64,000 nt of DNA from Streptomyces sp. NBC_00440 (GCF_036014215.1 NZ_CP107921.1:6259501-6323500), one strand, 5' to 3'; counted from the stretch's first letter, positions 52,473 to 61,735 are shown. Program-made: numbers and translations. Notes: generated by a model not told the origin, from the sequence alone.

Positions 52473-54920
52473 CTAGACCGGTCCCGCGAGCTTCGCCACC
52501 GCCGAGGTGAGCGGCAGGCCCGAGCCGTCGCGGCGCGGGTCGGGGTCGGGCAGTTCGGCCGGGGCGCCGTTCGCGGCGGCGGCCCGTACCGGGGTCTCTC
52601 CCGCCCAGGCGAGCACCAGCAGGTCCTCGCCCTTCAGGAAGCGCTGGCAGCGCACCCCGCCGGTCGCCCGGCCCTTGCGCGGGTACTGGTCGAACGGGGT
52701 CAGCTTCGCCGTACGCACCGAGTCGTCCAGCGTGCCGTGCGAGCCCGCGACCGTGAAGACCATCGCGCCCGCCGCCGGATCCACCGCGGTGAACGAGATC
52801 ACCTTGGCCCCGTCGGCCAGCTTGACGCCTGCCATACCGCCCGCCGGGCGTCCCTGCGGCCTGACCTGCCCGGCCGGGTAGCGCAGCAGCTGCGCGTCGT
52901 CCGTGATGAAGACCAGATCCTCGTCGCCGGTGCGCAGTTCGGCCGCGCCGACGATCCGGTCACCGTCCCGGAGGCCGATGACCTCCAACTCGTCCTTGTG
53001 GGCCGGGTAGTCGGGCACCACCCGCTTGACGATGCCCTGTTCGGTGCCGATCGCCAGACCTGGTGACGACTCGTCGACCGTGGTGAGGCAGACGACCTCC
53101 TCACCGTCGGCGAGCGAGACGAACTCCGCGATCTGCGCGCCGCCCGCCAGGCTGGGCGCGGCCGCGGTGTCCGGCAGCTGCGGCAGGTCGATCACGGCGA
53201 GCCGCAGCAGCCGCCCGGCCGACGTCACCACACCGATGTCGCCCCGCGCGGTCGCCGGTACGGCCGAGACCACCACATCGTGCTTGGTGCGCTTCTGACC
53301 CTCCGTGCTGAGCGCTTCGGCGGTGGCCGTACGCGCCAGGAGCCCCGTGGACGACAGCAGTACCCGGCACGGGTCGTCGGCGACCTCCAGCGAGGCCGCG
53401 GCGACCGGGGTGCCCGCCGACTCCAGCAGCACCGTGCGGCGGTCGGTGGAGAACTTCTTCGCCACCGCGGCCAGTTCGCCCGAGACCAGCTTGCGCAGCT
53501 CCGCGTCGGACTCCAGGATCCGGGTCAGCTCCTCGATCTCCTCGTTCAGCCGGTCGCGCTCGCTCTCCAGCTCGATCCGGTCGAACTTGGTGAGCCGGCG
53601 CAGCGGAGTGTCCAGGATGTACTGCGTCTGGATCTCACTCAGCGAGAAGTGCGAGATCAGCCGCTCCTTGGCCTGCGCCGAGTTGTCGCTCGACCGGATG
53701 AGACGGATGACCTCGTCGATGTCGAGCAGCGCCACGAGCAGGCCGAGCACCAGGTGCAGCCGGTCCTGCCGCTTGGTCCTGCGGAACTCGCTGCGCCGCC
53801 TGACGACCGTGAAGCGGTGGTCGAGATAGACCTCCAGCAGCTCCTTGAGGCCCAGCGTCAGGGGCTGTCCGTCGACCAGCGCCACGTTGTTGATCCCGAA
53901 GGACTCCTCCATCGGGGTGAGCTTGTAGAGCTGTTCGAGCACAGCCTCGGGCACGAAGCCGTTCTTGATCTCGATGACCAGCCGCAGTCCGTGCGCCCGG
54001 TCCGTGAGGTCCTTCAGGTCGGCGATGCCCTGGAGCTTCTTCGATGCCACCAGGTCCTTGATCTTGGCGCGGACCTTCTCCGGCCCGACCGCGAAGGGCA
54101 GTTCGGTGACGACGATGCCCTTGCGGCGCGGGGTGACGTCCTCCACCGTGGCCGTCGCGCGGATCTTGAAGGTGCCGCGCCCGCGCTCGTAGGCGTCCCT
54201 GATCCCGTCAAGACCCACGATCCGGCCGCCGGTCGGCAGGTCGGGGCCCGGCACGAAGCGCATCAGGGTGTCGAGGTCGGCGCCCGGGTGCTTGATCAGA
54301 TGGCGGGCCGCCGCGATGATCTCGCCCAGATTGTGCGGGGGCATATTGGTCGCCATGCCGACCGCGATCCCGGACGAGCCGTTGACCAGCAGGTTCGGAT
54401 AGGCGGCCGGGAGCACGACGGGCTCGCGCTCCTGGCCGTCGTAGTTGGGCTCGAAGTCGACGGTGCTCTCGTCGATCGACTCGGTCATCAGCGACGTGGC
54501 GTCAGCCATCCGGCACTCGGTGTACCGCATCGCGGCCGGCGGGTCGTCATTGCCGAGCGAGCCGAAGTTGCCGTGTCCGTCGACCAGCGGGAGCCGCATG
54601 GAGAAGGGCTGCGAGAGCCGCACCAGGGCGTCGTAGATCGACGCGTCGCCGTGCGGGTGCAGCTTGCCCATGACCTCGCCGACGACACGGGCGCACTTCA
54701 CATAGCTGCGGTCGGGCCGCAGCCCCATCTCGTTCATCTGGTAGAGAATGCGCCGGTGTACGGGCTTCATGCCGTCACGGGCGTCCGGCAGGGCCCGTGA
54801 GTAGATCACCGAGTACGCGTACTCCAGGAAGGAGCCCTGCATTTCATCGACCACGTCGATGTCGAGAATCTTCTCCTCGAAGTCCTCCGGCGGCGGGGTC
54901 TTCGTGCTGCGGCGGGCCAT
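52473..54920 (-). CDS. parC: DNA topoisomerase IV subunit A (second GyrA-type protein)
   Basis: Breakage-rejoining subunit of topoisomerase IV, partner of ParE at 32109. 815 aa from the ATG at 54920 (AAGGAG upstream; the frame runs another 63 codons back without support). Start [44 protein letters not shown] (about 87-106), catalytic Tyr133 in [10 protein letters not shown], and the [20 protein letters not shown] block. The C-terminal half is a beta-pinwheel (repeats such as [41 protein letters not shown]). EGREP.GYA GyrA-box is not seen, which agrees with ParC. The bases following the stop converge with the CobW gene. Confidence 0.95.
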   Translation of the reverse strand: MARRSTKTPPPEDFEEKILDIDVVDEMQGSFLEYAYSVIYSRALPDARDGMKPVHRRILYQMNEMGLRPDRSYVKCARVVGEVMGKLHPHGDASIYDALVRLSQPFSMRLPLVDGHGNFGSLGNDDPPAAMRYTECRMADATSLMTESIDESTVDFEPNYDGQEREPVVLPAAYPNLLVNGSSGIAVGMATNMPPHNLGEIIAAARHLIKHPGADLDTLMRFVPGPDLPTGGRIVGLDGIRDAYERGRGTFKIRATATVEDVTPRRKGIVVTELPFAVGPEKVRAKIKDLVASKKLQGIADLKDLTDRAHGLRLVIEIKNGFVPEAVLEQLYKLTPMEESFGINNVALVDGQPLTLGLKELLEVYLDHRFTVVRRRSEFRRTKRQDRLHLVLGLLVALLDIDEVIRLIRSSDNSAQAKERLISHFSLSEIQTQYILDTPLRRLTKFDRIELESERDRLNEEIEELTRILESDAELRKLVSGELAAVAKKFSTDRRTVLLESAGTPVAAASLEVADDPCRVLLSSTGLLARTATAEALSTEGQKRTKHDVVVSAVPATARGDIGVVTSAGRLLRLAVIDLPQLPDTAAAPSLAGGAQIAEFVSLADGEEVVCLTTVDESSPGLAIGTEQGIVKRVVPDYPAHKDELEVIGLRDGDRIVGAAELRTGDEDLVFITDDAQLLRYPAGQVRPQGRPAGGMAGVKLADGAKVISFTAVDPAAGAMVFTVAGSHGTLDDSVRTAKLTPFDQYPRKGRATGGVRCQRFLKGEDLLVLAWAGETPVRAAAANGAPAELPDPDPRRDGSGLPLTSAVAKLAGPV

Positions 54921-55101
54921 CGCTGCTGCGGCTCCTTCACGTGCCTGGTCCGGTACTGACGCCGACCATTGTGGACTGTCCCACTGACAACACCGACCGC
55001 GACCCGTGCACACCGGGATGGCTGCCGGCTGTCGGCGGGCTTGCATACAGTGGCAGGACTGCATTTCAACGCGGTCAACACACGCGATCGAAGGGACGTA
55101 C

Positions 55102-56496
55102 ATGCCCATGGGTCACACGGCCACAGCCGAGGCCGGTTCCGGCGGCCTGACAGCGACCGAGCACCGGCTGGCCAACGGCCTGCGGGTGGTGCTCTCCGAG
55201 GACCACCTGACCCCGGTCGCCGCGGTCTGCCTCTGGTACGACGTCGGTTCACGCCACGAGGTCAAGGGGCGTACCGGACTCGCCCACCTCTTCGAGCACC
55301 TGATGTTCCAGGGCTCCGGACAGGTCCGGGGCAACGGCCACTTCGAGCTGGTACAGGGGGCCGGGGGCTCGCTCAACGGCACCACCAGCTTCGAGCGCAC
55401 CAACTACTTCGAGACGATGCCCACGCACCAACTGGAGTTGGCGCTCTGGCTCGAAGCCGACCGGATGGGCTCCCTCCTCGCCGCGCTCGACGAGGAGTCC
55501 ATGGAGAACCAGCGGGACGTCGTCAAGAACGAGCGGCGCCAGCGCTACGACAACGTGCCGTACGGCACCGCGTTCGAGAAGCTGACCGCCCTCTCCTACC
55601 CCGAGGGCCACCCGTACCACCACACGCCGATCGGCTCCATGGCCGATCTGGACGCGGCGACGCTGGAGGACGCCCGCGCGTTCTTCCGTACGAACTACGC
55701 ACCCAACAACGCCGTGCTGTCGGTCGTCGGCGACATCGACCCGGAGCAGACGCTCGCCTGGGTCGAGAAGTACTTCGGCACCATCCCCTCCCACGACGGC
55801 AAGCAGCCGCCGCGGGACGGCTCGCTGCCCGACACCCTCGGCGGTGAGGTGCGCGAGGAGCTGTACGAGGAGGTGCCCTCGCGTGCCCTGATGGCCGCCT
55901 ACCGGCTCCCCGAGGACGGCACCCGCGCGTGCGACGCGGCGGACATCGCGCTGACCATCCTGGGCGGCGGCGAATCGTCGCTGCTCCACAACAGGCTGGT
56001 GCGCCGGGACCGTACGGCGGTCGCCGCGGGCTTCGGCATGCTGCGGCTCTCCGGCGCCCCCTCGCTCGGCTGGCTGGACGTCAAGACGTCGGGCGGTGTC
56101 GAGGTCCCGCAGATCGAGGCGGCCGTCGACGAGGAGCTGGCCCGCTTCGCCGCCGAAGGCCCCACGGCCGAGGAGATGGAGCGCGCGCAGGCCCAGCTGG
56201 AGCGCGAGTGGCTCGACCGGCTCGGTACGGTCGCCGGCCGTGCCGACGAACTGTGCAGGTACGCCGTGCTGTTCGGCGACCCGCAGCTGGCGCTGACCGC
56301 TGTGGGCCGGGTGCTGGACATCACCGCCGAAGAGGTGCAGCAGGTCGCCAAGGCCCGGCTGCGCCCCGACAACCGGGCTGTGCTGGTGTACGAGCCCGCC
56401 ACCGCCGATGAGCCCGAAGAGACCAGTGCGGACGGCGCGTCCGACGAGGCCACCGCAGCCACCGCAGCCACCCAGAGCACAGAGGCGGACCAGTGA
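55102..56496 (+). CDS. M16-family zinc metallopeptidase, catalytic subunit
   Basis: 464 aa. The inverted zinc motif H62-L-F-E65-H66 (GLAHLFEHLMFQGSG) and the third glutamate near 144 (DVVKNERRQRYDN) are intact, as in mitochondrial processing peptidase beta. Start ATG 55102 with AAGGGA five bases before. The second half (EVPSRALMAAYRLPEDG, GGGESSLLHNRLVR) is the M16 C-terminal domain. Overlaps a second M16 gene by 4 bp (GTGA); that partner lacks the motif, so a heterodimer is expected. No signal peptide; cytoplasmic or surface substrates unknown. Divergent from parC over 181 bp. Confidence 0.93.
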   Translation: MPMGHTATAEAGSGGLTATEHRLANGLRVVLSEDHLTPVAAVCLWYDVGSRHEVKGRTGLAHLFEHLMFQGSGQVRGNGHFELVQGAGGSLNGTTSFERTNYFETMPTHQLELALWLEADRMGSLLAALDEESMENQRDVVKNERRQRYDNVPYGTAFEKLTALSYPEGHPYHHTPIGSMADLDAATLEDARAFFRTNYAPNNAVLSVVGDIDPEQTLAWVEKYFGTIPSHDGKQPPRDGSLPDTLGGEVREELYEEVPSRALMAAYRLPEDGTRACDAADIALTILGGGESSLLHNRLVRRDRTAVAAGFGMLRLSGAPSLGWLDVKTSGGVEVPQIEAAVDEELARFAAEGPTAEEMERAQAQLEREWLDRLGTVAGRADELCRYAVLFGDPQLALTAVGRVLDITAEEVQQVAKARLRPDNRAVLVYEPATADEPEETSADGASDEATAATAATQSTEADQ

Positions 56497-57884
56497 CCGA
56501 CCCCGCGGCCGTGATGATGGCCTTCCACCCGCAGCCCCAGGCGGGTGCGCCCAGGCCCTGGGCCTTCCCGGCCCCCGAGCGCTCCACCCTGCCCAACGGC
56601 CTGACGGTGCTGCGCTGCCACCGTCCCGGACAGCAGGTCGTCGCGGTCGAGATCAGCCTCGACGCCCCGCTGGACGCCGAGCCCGAGGGGCTCGACGGCA
56701 TCGCCACGATCATGGCGAGGGCGCTCTCCGAGGGCACCGACAAGCACAGCGCGGAGGAGTTCGCCGCCGAGCTGGAGCGCTGCGGCGCCACCCTCGACGC
56801 GCACGCCGACCACCCCGGCGTCCGGGTCTCCCTCGAAGTGCCGGTCTCCCGGCTGCCCAAGGCGCTCGGTCTGCTCGCCGACGCACTGCGGGCGCCCGCC
56901 TTCGCCCCGAGCGAGGTCGAGCGGATCGTGGGCAACCGGCTGGACGAGATCCCGCACGAGCTGGCCAACCCGGCCCGCCGCGCGGCCAAGCAGCTCTCCA
57001 AGGAGCTCTTCCCGGCCACCGCGCGCATGTCGCGTCCGCGCCAGGGCACCGAGGAGACGGTGGCGCGCATCGACGCGGCCGCCGTCCGCGCCTTCTACGA
57101 CGCCTACGTCCGGCCGGCGACCGCCACCGCCGTGGTCGTCGGCGACCTGGCGGGGACCGACCTGGACGCGGTGCTCGCCGAGAGCCTCGGCGAGTGGAAG
57201 GGCAACGCGGGCACGCCCCGGCCGGTGCCCCCGATCACCGCGGACGACACCGGCCGGGTGATCGTCGTGGACCGGCCGGGAGCGGTCCAGACCCAGCTGC
57301 TGATCGGCCGGATCGGCGCCGACCGGCACGACCGTGTCTGGCCGGCCCAGATCCTCGGCACGTACTGCCTGGGCGGCACGCTCACCTCCCGTCTGGACCG
57401 CGTTCTGCGCGAGGAGAAGGGCTATACCTACGGCGTGCGGGCCTTCAGCCAGGTGCTCCGCTCCGCCCCCGACGGCACCGGCGCCGCCATGCTCGCCATC
57501 AGCGGTTCGGTGGACACCGAGTCGACGGGCCCCGCGCTCGACGACCTCTGGAAGGTCCTCAGGACGCTGGCCGCGGGCGGGCTGACCGACACCGAGCGGG
57601 ACATCGCCGTACAGAACCTGGTGGGCGTCGCCCCGCTGAAGTACGAGACGGCCGCCGCGGTCGCGGCCACGCTCGCCGATCAGGTCGAGCAGCACCTGCC
57701 GGACGACTTCCAGGCACAGCTGTACGCGCGCCTCGCCGCGACCGGCACGGTCGAGGCGACCGCCGCCGTGGTCTCCGCCTTCCCCGCCGACCGGCTGGTG
57801 ACGGTCCTGGTGGGGGACGCCGCGCAGATCGTGGAGCCGGTCAGGGCGCTGGGCATCGGCGAAGTGACCGTGGTCGAGAGCTGA
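56493..57884 (+). CDS. M16-family peptidase homologue, non-catalytic partner
   Basis: 463 aa, coupled to the catalytic gene (GTGA). It has the two-domain M16 fold: STLPNGLTVLRCHRPGQQVV, AVEISLDAPLDAEPEGLDG, then RVLREEKGYTYGVRAF in the second half with the GYTYG/R-Y substrate-binding pair. Where the partner has HLFEH this protein has GIATIMARAL, so the zinc site is lost. The pattern parallels mitochondrial processing peptidase alpha and other bacterial M16 pairs. It should shape the substrate chamber. A strong terminator follows at 57926. Confidence 0.93.
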   Translation: MTDPAAVMMAFHPQPQAGAPRPWAFPAPERSTLPNGLTVLRCHRPGQQVVAVEISLDAPLDAEPEGLDGIATIMARALSEGTDKHSAEEFAAELERCGATLDAHADHPGVRVSLEVPVSRLPKALGLLADALRAPAFAPSEVERIVGNRLDEIPHELANPARRAAKQLSKELFPATARMSRPRQGTEETVARIDAAAVRAFYDAYVRPATATAVVVGDLAGTDLDAVLAESLGEWKGNAGTPRPVPPITADDTGRVIVVDRPGAVQTQLLIGRIGADRHDRVWPAQILGTYCLGGTLTSRLDRVLREEKGYTYGVRAFSQVLRSAPDGTGAAMLAISGSVDTESTGPALDDLWKVLRTLAAGGLTDTERDIAVQNLVGVAPLKYETAAAVAATLADQVEQHLPDDFQAQLYARLAATGTVEATAAVVSAFPADRLVTVLVGDAAQIVEPVRALGIGEVTVVES

Positions 57885-57925
57885 GTCCCGGCCGCTCCGG
57901 GGCACCGGCGGCCGGACCGGATCTG

Positions 57926-57962
57926 CGGGGCCCCGGTGGGCAGTTCGTCCACCGGGGCCCCG
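57926..57962 (+). terminator. Terminator hairpin of the M16 operon
   Basis: Perfect 14-bp arms (57926-57939, 57949-57962), 9-base loop, 42 bp after the stop. No T tract. Confidence 0.75.
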
Positions 57963-58129
57963 ACTGCATGCCGGGGGTGTGCGGGCCTCCGGGACGCGTG
58001 GCTGTGTACGCCTGCGGGTTGGCGTCTGTGGGATGGGCGTCTGTGGGATGTGCGACAAAATCCGCTGTCTGTTTGGCGCAACCAGGACGGACCACTTACC
58101 GTCACACTCGCTGTCCGTCGGACGTAAGC

Positions 58130-58295
58130 CGCAACCGCGGCGCCGGGCAGCGATCGCCGAGTCCCCGTCAGGCGCGAGCCCGGGGAGCCGGGGACCCACT
58201 CAGTCCCTGGGGTGAATCGGGGCCGCTCCACAGGGGCGGGCCCGTAGGAGACCTTCCTGCTCCGAACCCGTCAGCTAACCCGGTAGGCGAGAGGG
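58130..58295 (+). promoter_or_regulatory. c-di-AMP riboswitch (ydaO-yuaA leader) of the M23 peptidase gene
   Basis: The leader contains the hallmark conserved blocks of this RNA in order: AGCGATCGCCGAGT, GAGCCCGGGGAGCCGGGGAC, GGGGTGAATCGGGGCCGCT, GGGCCCGTAGGAGACCTTCC and CCGAACCCGTCAGCTAACCC followed by GGTAGGC. It ends about 22 bp before the ATG at 58317. In Streptomyces this class precedes cell-wall hydrolase genes (resuscitation-promoting factors, M23 and NlpC enzymes) and turns them down when c-di-AMP is high. Exact 5' boundary is approximate. Confidence 0.9.
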
Positions 58296-58316
58296 AAGGA
58301 AAGGACCAGCCCCTTC

Positions 58317-59078
58317 ATGGCGTTCAGCCGCCCTACCGGCAAGCACCGTGGCCCGAAGCGCCTGACCCGCAGGACCGCGGGCGTCGCCGGAGTCGCCACC
58401 CTCGCCACGGCCGGTGTCGTCGGCACCCTCGCCTCCCCGGCGATGGCCGACAGCGCGACGGTCTCCACGGCGCAGGAAGTCCGTCTCGACCGGACCATCC
58501 TTGTCGGTGACACCGTGGCCGACGAGATAGCCGCCCAGGCCACCGCACAGCAGCACGAGGCCGTGGCGAAGGCCAGGGCCGAGGCGGCAGCCGCGAAGGC
58601 GAAGGCCGAGCGCGAGGCCAAGAAGGCGGCCGAACAGCGCGCGGCCCGGACCGCTGCCCGCAAGCGCCTCAACGCCTATGTGGCCCCGGTCGCCAACTCG
58701 TATGTCTCCACCGGCTACAAGACCGGCGGCAGCCTCTGGTCGTCCGGCAGCCACACCGGCATCGACTTCCACGCCGCGAGCGGCACCCCGGTCCACGCCG
58801 TCGGCGCGGGCACGGTCGTGGAGGCCGGCTGGGGCGGCGCGTACGGCAACAACATCGTCATCCGGATGCACGACGGCACGTACACGCAGTACGGCCACCT
58901 CTCGTCCATCGGCGTCTCGGTCGGCCAGTCCGTCACATCGGACCAGCAGATCGCACTCTCCGGCGCCACCGGCAACGCCACGGGCCCGCACCTCCACTTC
59001 GAGGCCCGCACGGGCCCCGACTACGGCTCGGACATCGATCCCGTCGCGTATCTGCGCTCGCACGGCGTCAAGGTCTGA
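58317..59078 (+). CDS. Secreted M23 (LytM-like) peptidoglycan endopeptidase
   Basis: 253 aa cell-wall hydrolase. A basic N-terminus (KHRGPKRLTRRT) and hydrophobic core end at SPAMA-DS near residue 44, a signal peptide. An Ala/Lys/Glu-rich coiled coil spans about 75-118 (KARAEAAAAKAKAEREAKKA). The LytM domain has His146-x3-Asp150 (HTGIDFHA) and His225-x-His227 (GPHLHFEA), the zinc ligands, with WGGAYGNNIVIRMHDGTYTQ between. It should cleave peptide cross-links of the wall. The c-di-AMP riboswitch upstream links it to germination and osmotic control. A 16-bp perfect hairpin terminates it. Confidence 0.95.
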   Translation: MAFSRPTGKHRGPKRLTRRTAGVAGVATLATAGVVGTLASPAMADSATVSTAQEVRLDRTILVGDTVADEIAAQATAQQHEAVAKARAEAAAAKAKAEREAKKAAEQRAARTAARKRLNAYVAPVANSYVSTGYKTGGSLWSSGSHTGIDFHAASGTPVHAVGAGTVVEAGWGGAYGNNIVIRMHDGTYTQYGHLSSIGVSVGQSVTSDQQIALSGATGNATGPHLHFEARTGPDYGSDIDPVAYLRSHGVKV

Positions 59079-59090
59079 ACCCGGCTGTCC

Positions 59091-59127
59091 CGTATGGCCC
59101 CGGCGCTCGTCGCGCCGGGGCCATACG
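59091..59127 (+). terminator. Terminator hairpin after the M23 peptidase gene
   Basis: Perfect 16-bp arms 59091-59106 and 59112-59127 with a 5-base loop, 13 bp after the stop. No T tract. Confidence 0.8.
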
Positions 59128-59181
59128 CGTTCCGGGGTTCGCACGGATATCTTCCTCGCGCCGGGTGTTCGTACGTCCGGT

Positions 59182-59197
59182 TTTTGGCCGGCCAAAA
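59182..59197. promoter_or_regulatory. Palindrome upstream of the GntR-family gene
   Basis: TTTTGGCCGGCCAAAA is a perfect 16-bp palindrome ending 110 bp before the GntR gene. It is followed by AGATATCC, and GGATATCT occurs 35 bp upstream of it. Operators of FCD-type GntR proteins are short palindromes near their own promoters, so this is a candidate site. Confidence 0.55.
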
Positions 59198-59307
59198 GAT
59201 ATCCATGATTTACCGGGGGCCTTCGGGAATTAACATGCCCTGCCATAGAGTCGCCGCACAGGTGTGCACAGACCGCGATATGCGGGCGTCGATGCGGAGG
59301 TTCGGTC

Positions 59308-59985
59308 ATGCGCGTTCCCGCACATTCGGTATGCACGGCAATCCGGGACGACATCATCTCGGGGGTGTACGAGCGGGGCGGCCGGCTGACCGAGGAGGTG
59401 CTCGCACGCCGGTACGGCGTCTCCCGTGTCCCGGTCCGCGAAGCCCTGCGGACCCTGGAGTCCGAGGGGTTCGTGGTCACCCGCCGGCACGCGGGCGCCT
59501 GTGTCGCCGAGCCGACCGAGCGGGAGGCGGCCGACCTGCTGGAGATACGGATACTGCTGGAGCCGATGGGGGCGGCGCGCGCCGCCCAGTGGCGGACCGA
59601 AGCCCATCTGAAGGTGCTCCGCGGCCTGGTCAGGCTGGGGCAGGAGCGGGCCGGGCGCGGCCAGGGCGAGGATCTGCGGTCGCTCGGCGGCTGGTTCCAC
59701 GAGACGCTGGCGCAGGCGTCGGGCAGTTTGGCGCTGACCACGCTGCTCGGTCAGCTGCGGCAGAAGATCAGCTGGATGTACGCGGTCGACCAGCCGGCCC
59801 TTCCTGTCGTGTCCTGGGCGGAGCACGGCTCGATCGTGGACGCGGTGGCGCGCGGCGACGCGGAGCGGGCCCGCGCTCTGACCGCGGTGCACGCCGAACG
59901 CGCCATGGCGGCGCACCGGCTGCGGAAGCGGGGGCGCGTGAGGGATTCGCAACATGCTGTAAACATTGCGGGCATCACTGATTAA
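59308..59985 (+). CDS. GntR-family (FCD) transcriptional regulator
   Basis: 225 aa from the ATG at 59308 with GGAGG seven bases before. Winged helix: VCTAIRDDIISGVYERGGRL, TEEVLARRYGVSRVPVREAL, RTLESEGFVVTRRHAGACVA. The FCD effector domain follows (EAADLLEIRILLEPMGAARA, GWFHETLAQASGSLAL, HGSIVDAVARGDAERARALT); the His and Asp residues of the usual metal site are partly present. No neighbouring metabolic operon on the same strand, so targets are unclear. In S. coelicolor a GntR gene occupies the place next to ptsH. It could control carbon genes. Confidence 0.88.
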   Translation: MRVPAHSVCTAIRDDIISGVYERGGRLTEEVLARRYGVSRVPVREALRTLESEGFVVTRRHAGACVAEPTEREAADLLEIRILLEPMGAARAAQWRTEAHLKVLRGLVRLGQERAGRGQGEDLRSLGGWFHETLAQASGSLALTTLLGQLRQKISWMYAVDQPALPVVSWAEHGSIVDAVARGDAERARALTAVHAERAMAAHRLRKRGRVRDSQHAVNIAGITD

Positions 59986-60043
59986 CAGTGCTGCCGTATA
60001 CAGGGGAGGGGATAAAGGGGCGGGGGATTTCGGCTTTTCCCTC

Positions 60044-60071
60044 TGCCGTATCCGTCCTGCCGTATCCGTCC
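60044..60071. repeat. 14-bp tandem repeat in the convergent gap 59986-60190
   Basis: TGCCGTATCCGTCC occurs twice in direct tandem (60044-60057, 60058-60071). The 205-bp gap between GntR and TetR gene ends also has a T-rich stretch (CTTTTTATTTTCTGCTTTTC, 60102-60121) and a tight palindrome TGCCCGG-TG-CCGGGCA (60151-60166), which may end either transcript. No gene seen. Confidence 0.6.
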
Positions 60072-60190
60072 TGTCGGATTCGCCGCTCAGCCCCGTGCCG
60101 TCTTTTTATTTTCTGCTTTTCTGATGTCCCGGTGCGGTCCCGGTCCCGGATGCCCGGTGCCGGGCACCCGGTCCGGAAAGCGCGGGAAGG

Positions 60191-60760
60191 TCAGGTGACC
60201 TCCCAGGCCGCCTCGATCATCCGGAAGATCTCGTCCACCGCGGCCTGCGGATCGGCCGCCTCGCGGGCCAGTGAATAGGCGTCGATCACGAACCTCGCGA
60301 TCGTCCGGCAGGCCGTTGTGGTCCGTGACAGGCCGGGATCGGCGGCGATGGCTGTTGCCAGCGACTCCGCATGGCGCAGCCTCATCGACTCCTCGTACTC
60401 CCGCAGGGCGGGTGATCCGTCCACCATGTGCCAGATCGGGGCGGCGCTGTCCGCTGTGCAATGTCGCACCAGGGCCAGGATCTCGCGGCGCAGCGCAGGG
60501 ATGAGCGGCTCGTGCGGAGCCCGGCCCGTGGCCGCCTGGATGAGGCGTTGCTCGAAGTCGTCGTCCCGCTCGAACACCAGGGCCTCTTTCGAGGCGAAGT
60601 GGGAGAAGAGCGTGGTGACGGCCACGTCGGCCTCGGCGGCCACATCGCGGATGCCCACCGCGTCGTACCCGCGTTCCAGGAACAGCCGCAGGGCGGTGTC
60701 AGCGATCTTCTGGCGGGTCGCGGCCTTCTTGCGCTCACGGCGTCCGGGCGGCTCGGTCAT
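60191..60760 (-). CDS. TetR-family transcriptional regulator (acyl-CoA-like subgroup)
   Basis: 189 aa. HTH RQKIADTALRLFLERGYDAV, GIRDVAAEADVAVTTLFSHF, ASKEALVFERDDDFE: the standard TetR DNA-binding domain. The C-terminal part (RRHAESLATAIAADPGLSRT, ARFVIDAYSLAREAADPQAA) matches the MftR/TetR_C_17-like group. ATG at 60760. It is divergent from an oxidoreductase gene, with a CTAAC-G-GTTAG palindrome between, so it probably represses both. Confidence 0.9.
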   Translation of the reverse strand: MTEPPGRRERKKAATRQKIADTALRLFLERGYDAVGIRDVAAEADVAVTTLFSHFASKEALVFERDDDFEQRLIQAATGRAPHEPLIPALRREILALVRHCTADSAAPIWHMVDGSPALREYEESMRLRHAESLATAIAADPGLSRTTTACRTIARFVIDAYSLAREAADPQAAVDEIFRMIEAAWEVT

Positions 60761-60803
60761 GCCGTGATGCTATCAGTTACAAAGGCGTAGTCGTTGTTAA
60801 ACG

Positions 60804-60814
60804 CTAACGGTTAG
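60804..60814. promoter_or_regulatory. TetR operator candidate between divergent TetR and oxidoreductase genes
   Basis: CTAAC-G-GTTAG, a perfect 11-bp palindrome, 17 bp upstream of the oxidoreductase start and 44 bp upstream of the TetR start. The half site CTAACG is the same as in the palindrome at 44316-44346. TTAGTGCTAC just after may overlap the -10 of the oxidoreductase promoter. Confidence 0.65.
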
Positions 60815-60830
60815 TGCTACGTTCGGCCGC

Positions 60831-61724
60831 ATGAAGAAAGTGAGCTTCGCCGAGTTCGGCGGTCCGGACGTTCTGCAACTCATAGATGCCGAGGAGCCCC
60901 ATGCGGGCCCCGGCCGGATACGTATCGCCGTGCGGGCGGCGGGTGTGAACCCCGTCGACTGGAGGGTCCGTGAAGGCCAGGTCCTGGGGGCCCATCCGAC
61001 CGAGTTGCCCTCCGGTGTCGGGCTGGACGCCGCCGGGGTGGTGGACGAGGTCGGCGAGGGCGTCGAAGGGGTCGAGGCCGGTGACCATGTGTTCGGTGAA
61101 GGGGCGAGCACCTACGCCGAGTTCGCCGTGCTGTCGGCCTGGGCCCGGATGCCCGAGGGCCTGACGTTCGAAGAGGCGGCCGGGTACCCCTCCGTGGTGG
61201 AGACCGCGCTGCGCGTCATCCGCGAGACCGGTGTGCGCTCAGGGCAGACGCTGCTGGTCAGCGGTGCGTCCGGGGGAGTCGGTTCGGCGGTGCTGCAGAT
61301 CGCCCGCGACCGCGGCATCGCGGTGATCGGCACGGCCGGCGCCGCGAACCAGGACTATCTACGGAGCCTGGGTGCCGTCGCCACGACGTACGGCGAGGGC
61401 TGGGTCGAGCGGGTGCGGCAGCTCGGCCGCGTCGACGCGGCTCTCGATCTGGCCGGTACGGGCGTGATCGGTGAGCTCGTCGAGCTGACCGGGGATCCGC
61501 AGAAGGTGATCTCCATCGCCGATCTCGGTGCGCCGGCCCTCGGTGTCCGGTTCTCCGGTGTGGCCGGGAGCGTGCCGGATGCGCTCGCCGAGGCGGCCGC
61601 CCTCATCTCGCGGGGGAAGCTCCACATCCCGGTCGAGAGGTCGTACACGCTGGCCGAGGCCGCGGCAGCGCACATCGACAGCCATGCCGGTCACACGCGC
61701 GGGCGCCGGGTCATGGTCGTCTGA
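60831..61724 (+). CDS. NADPH-dependent quinone/enone oxidoreductase (MDR family, zinc-free)
   Basis: 297 aa. MKKVSFAEFGGPDVLQLIDA, RIAVRAAGVNPVDWRVREGQ, AGVVDEVGEGVEGVEAGDHV and the cofactor loop LLVSGASGGVGSAVLQIARD identify a quinone-oxidoreductase-like MDR enzyme without the catalytic and structural zinc cysteines. Likely reduces quinones or alpha,beta-unsaturated carbonyls with NADPH. Divergent TetR regulator and the intervening palindrome suggest substrate-induced expression, a detoxification-type pair. Ends 11 bp before the convergent ptsH stop. It is intact, in contrast with the related remnant at 36825-37546. Confidence 0.9.
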   Translation: MKKVSFAEFGGPDVLQLIDAEEPHAGPGRIRIAVRAAGVNPVDWRVREGQVLGAHPTELPSGVGLDAAGVVDEVGEGVEGVEAGDHVFGEGASTYAEFAVLSAWARMPEGLTFEEAAGYPSVVETALRVIRETGVRSGQTLLVSGASGGVGSAVLQIARDRGIAVIGTAGAANQDYLRSLGAVATTYGEGWVERVRQLGRVDAALDLAGTGVIGELVELTGDPQKVISIADLGAPALGVRFSGVAGSVPDALAEAAALISRGKLHIPVERSYTLAEAAAAHIDSHAGHTRGRRVMVV

Positions 61725-61735
61725 GCCGTTTCCGC

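Noticed and set aside
53280..54800. 506-codon plus-strand frame over parC
   Set aside because: Antisense shadow; translation has no recognisable fold and the minus strand is clearly ParC.
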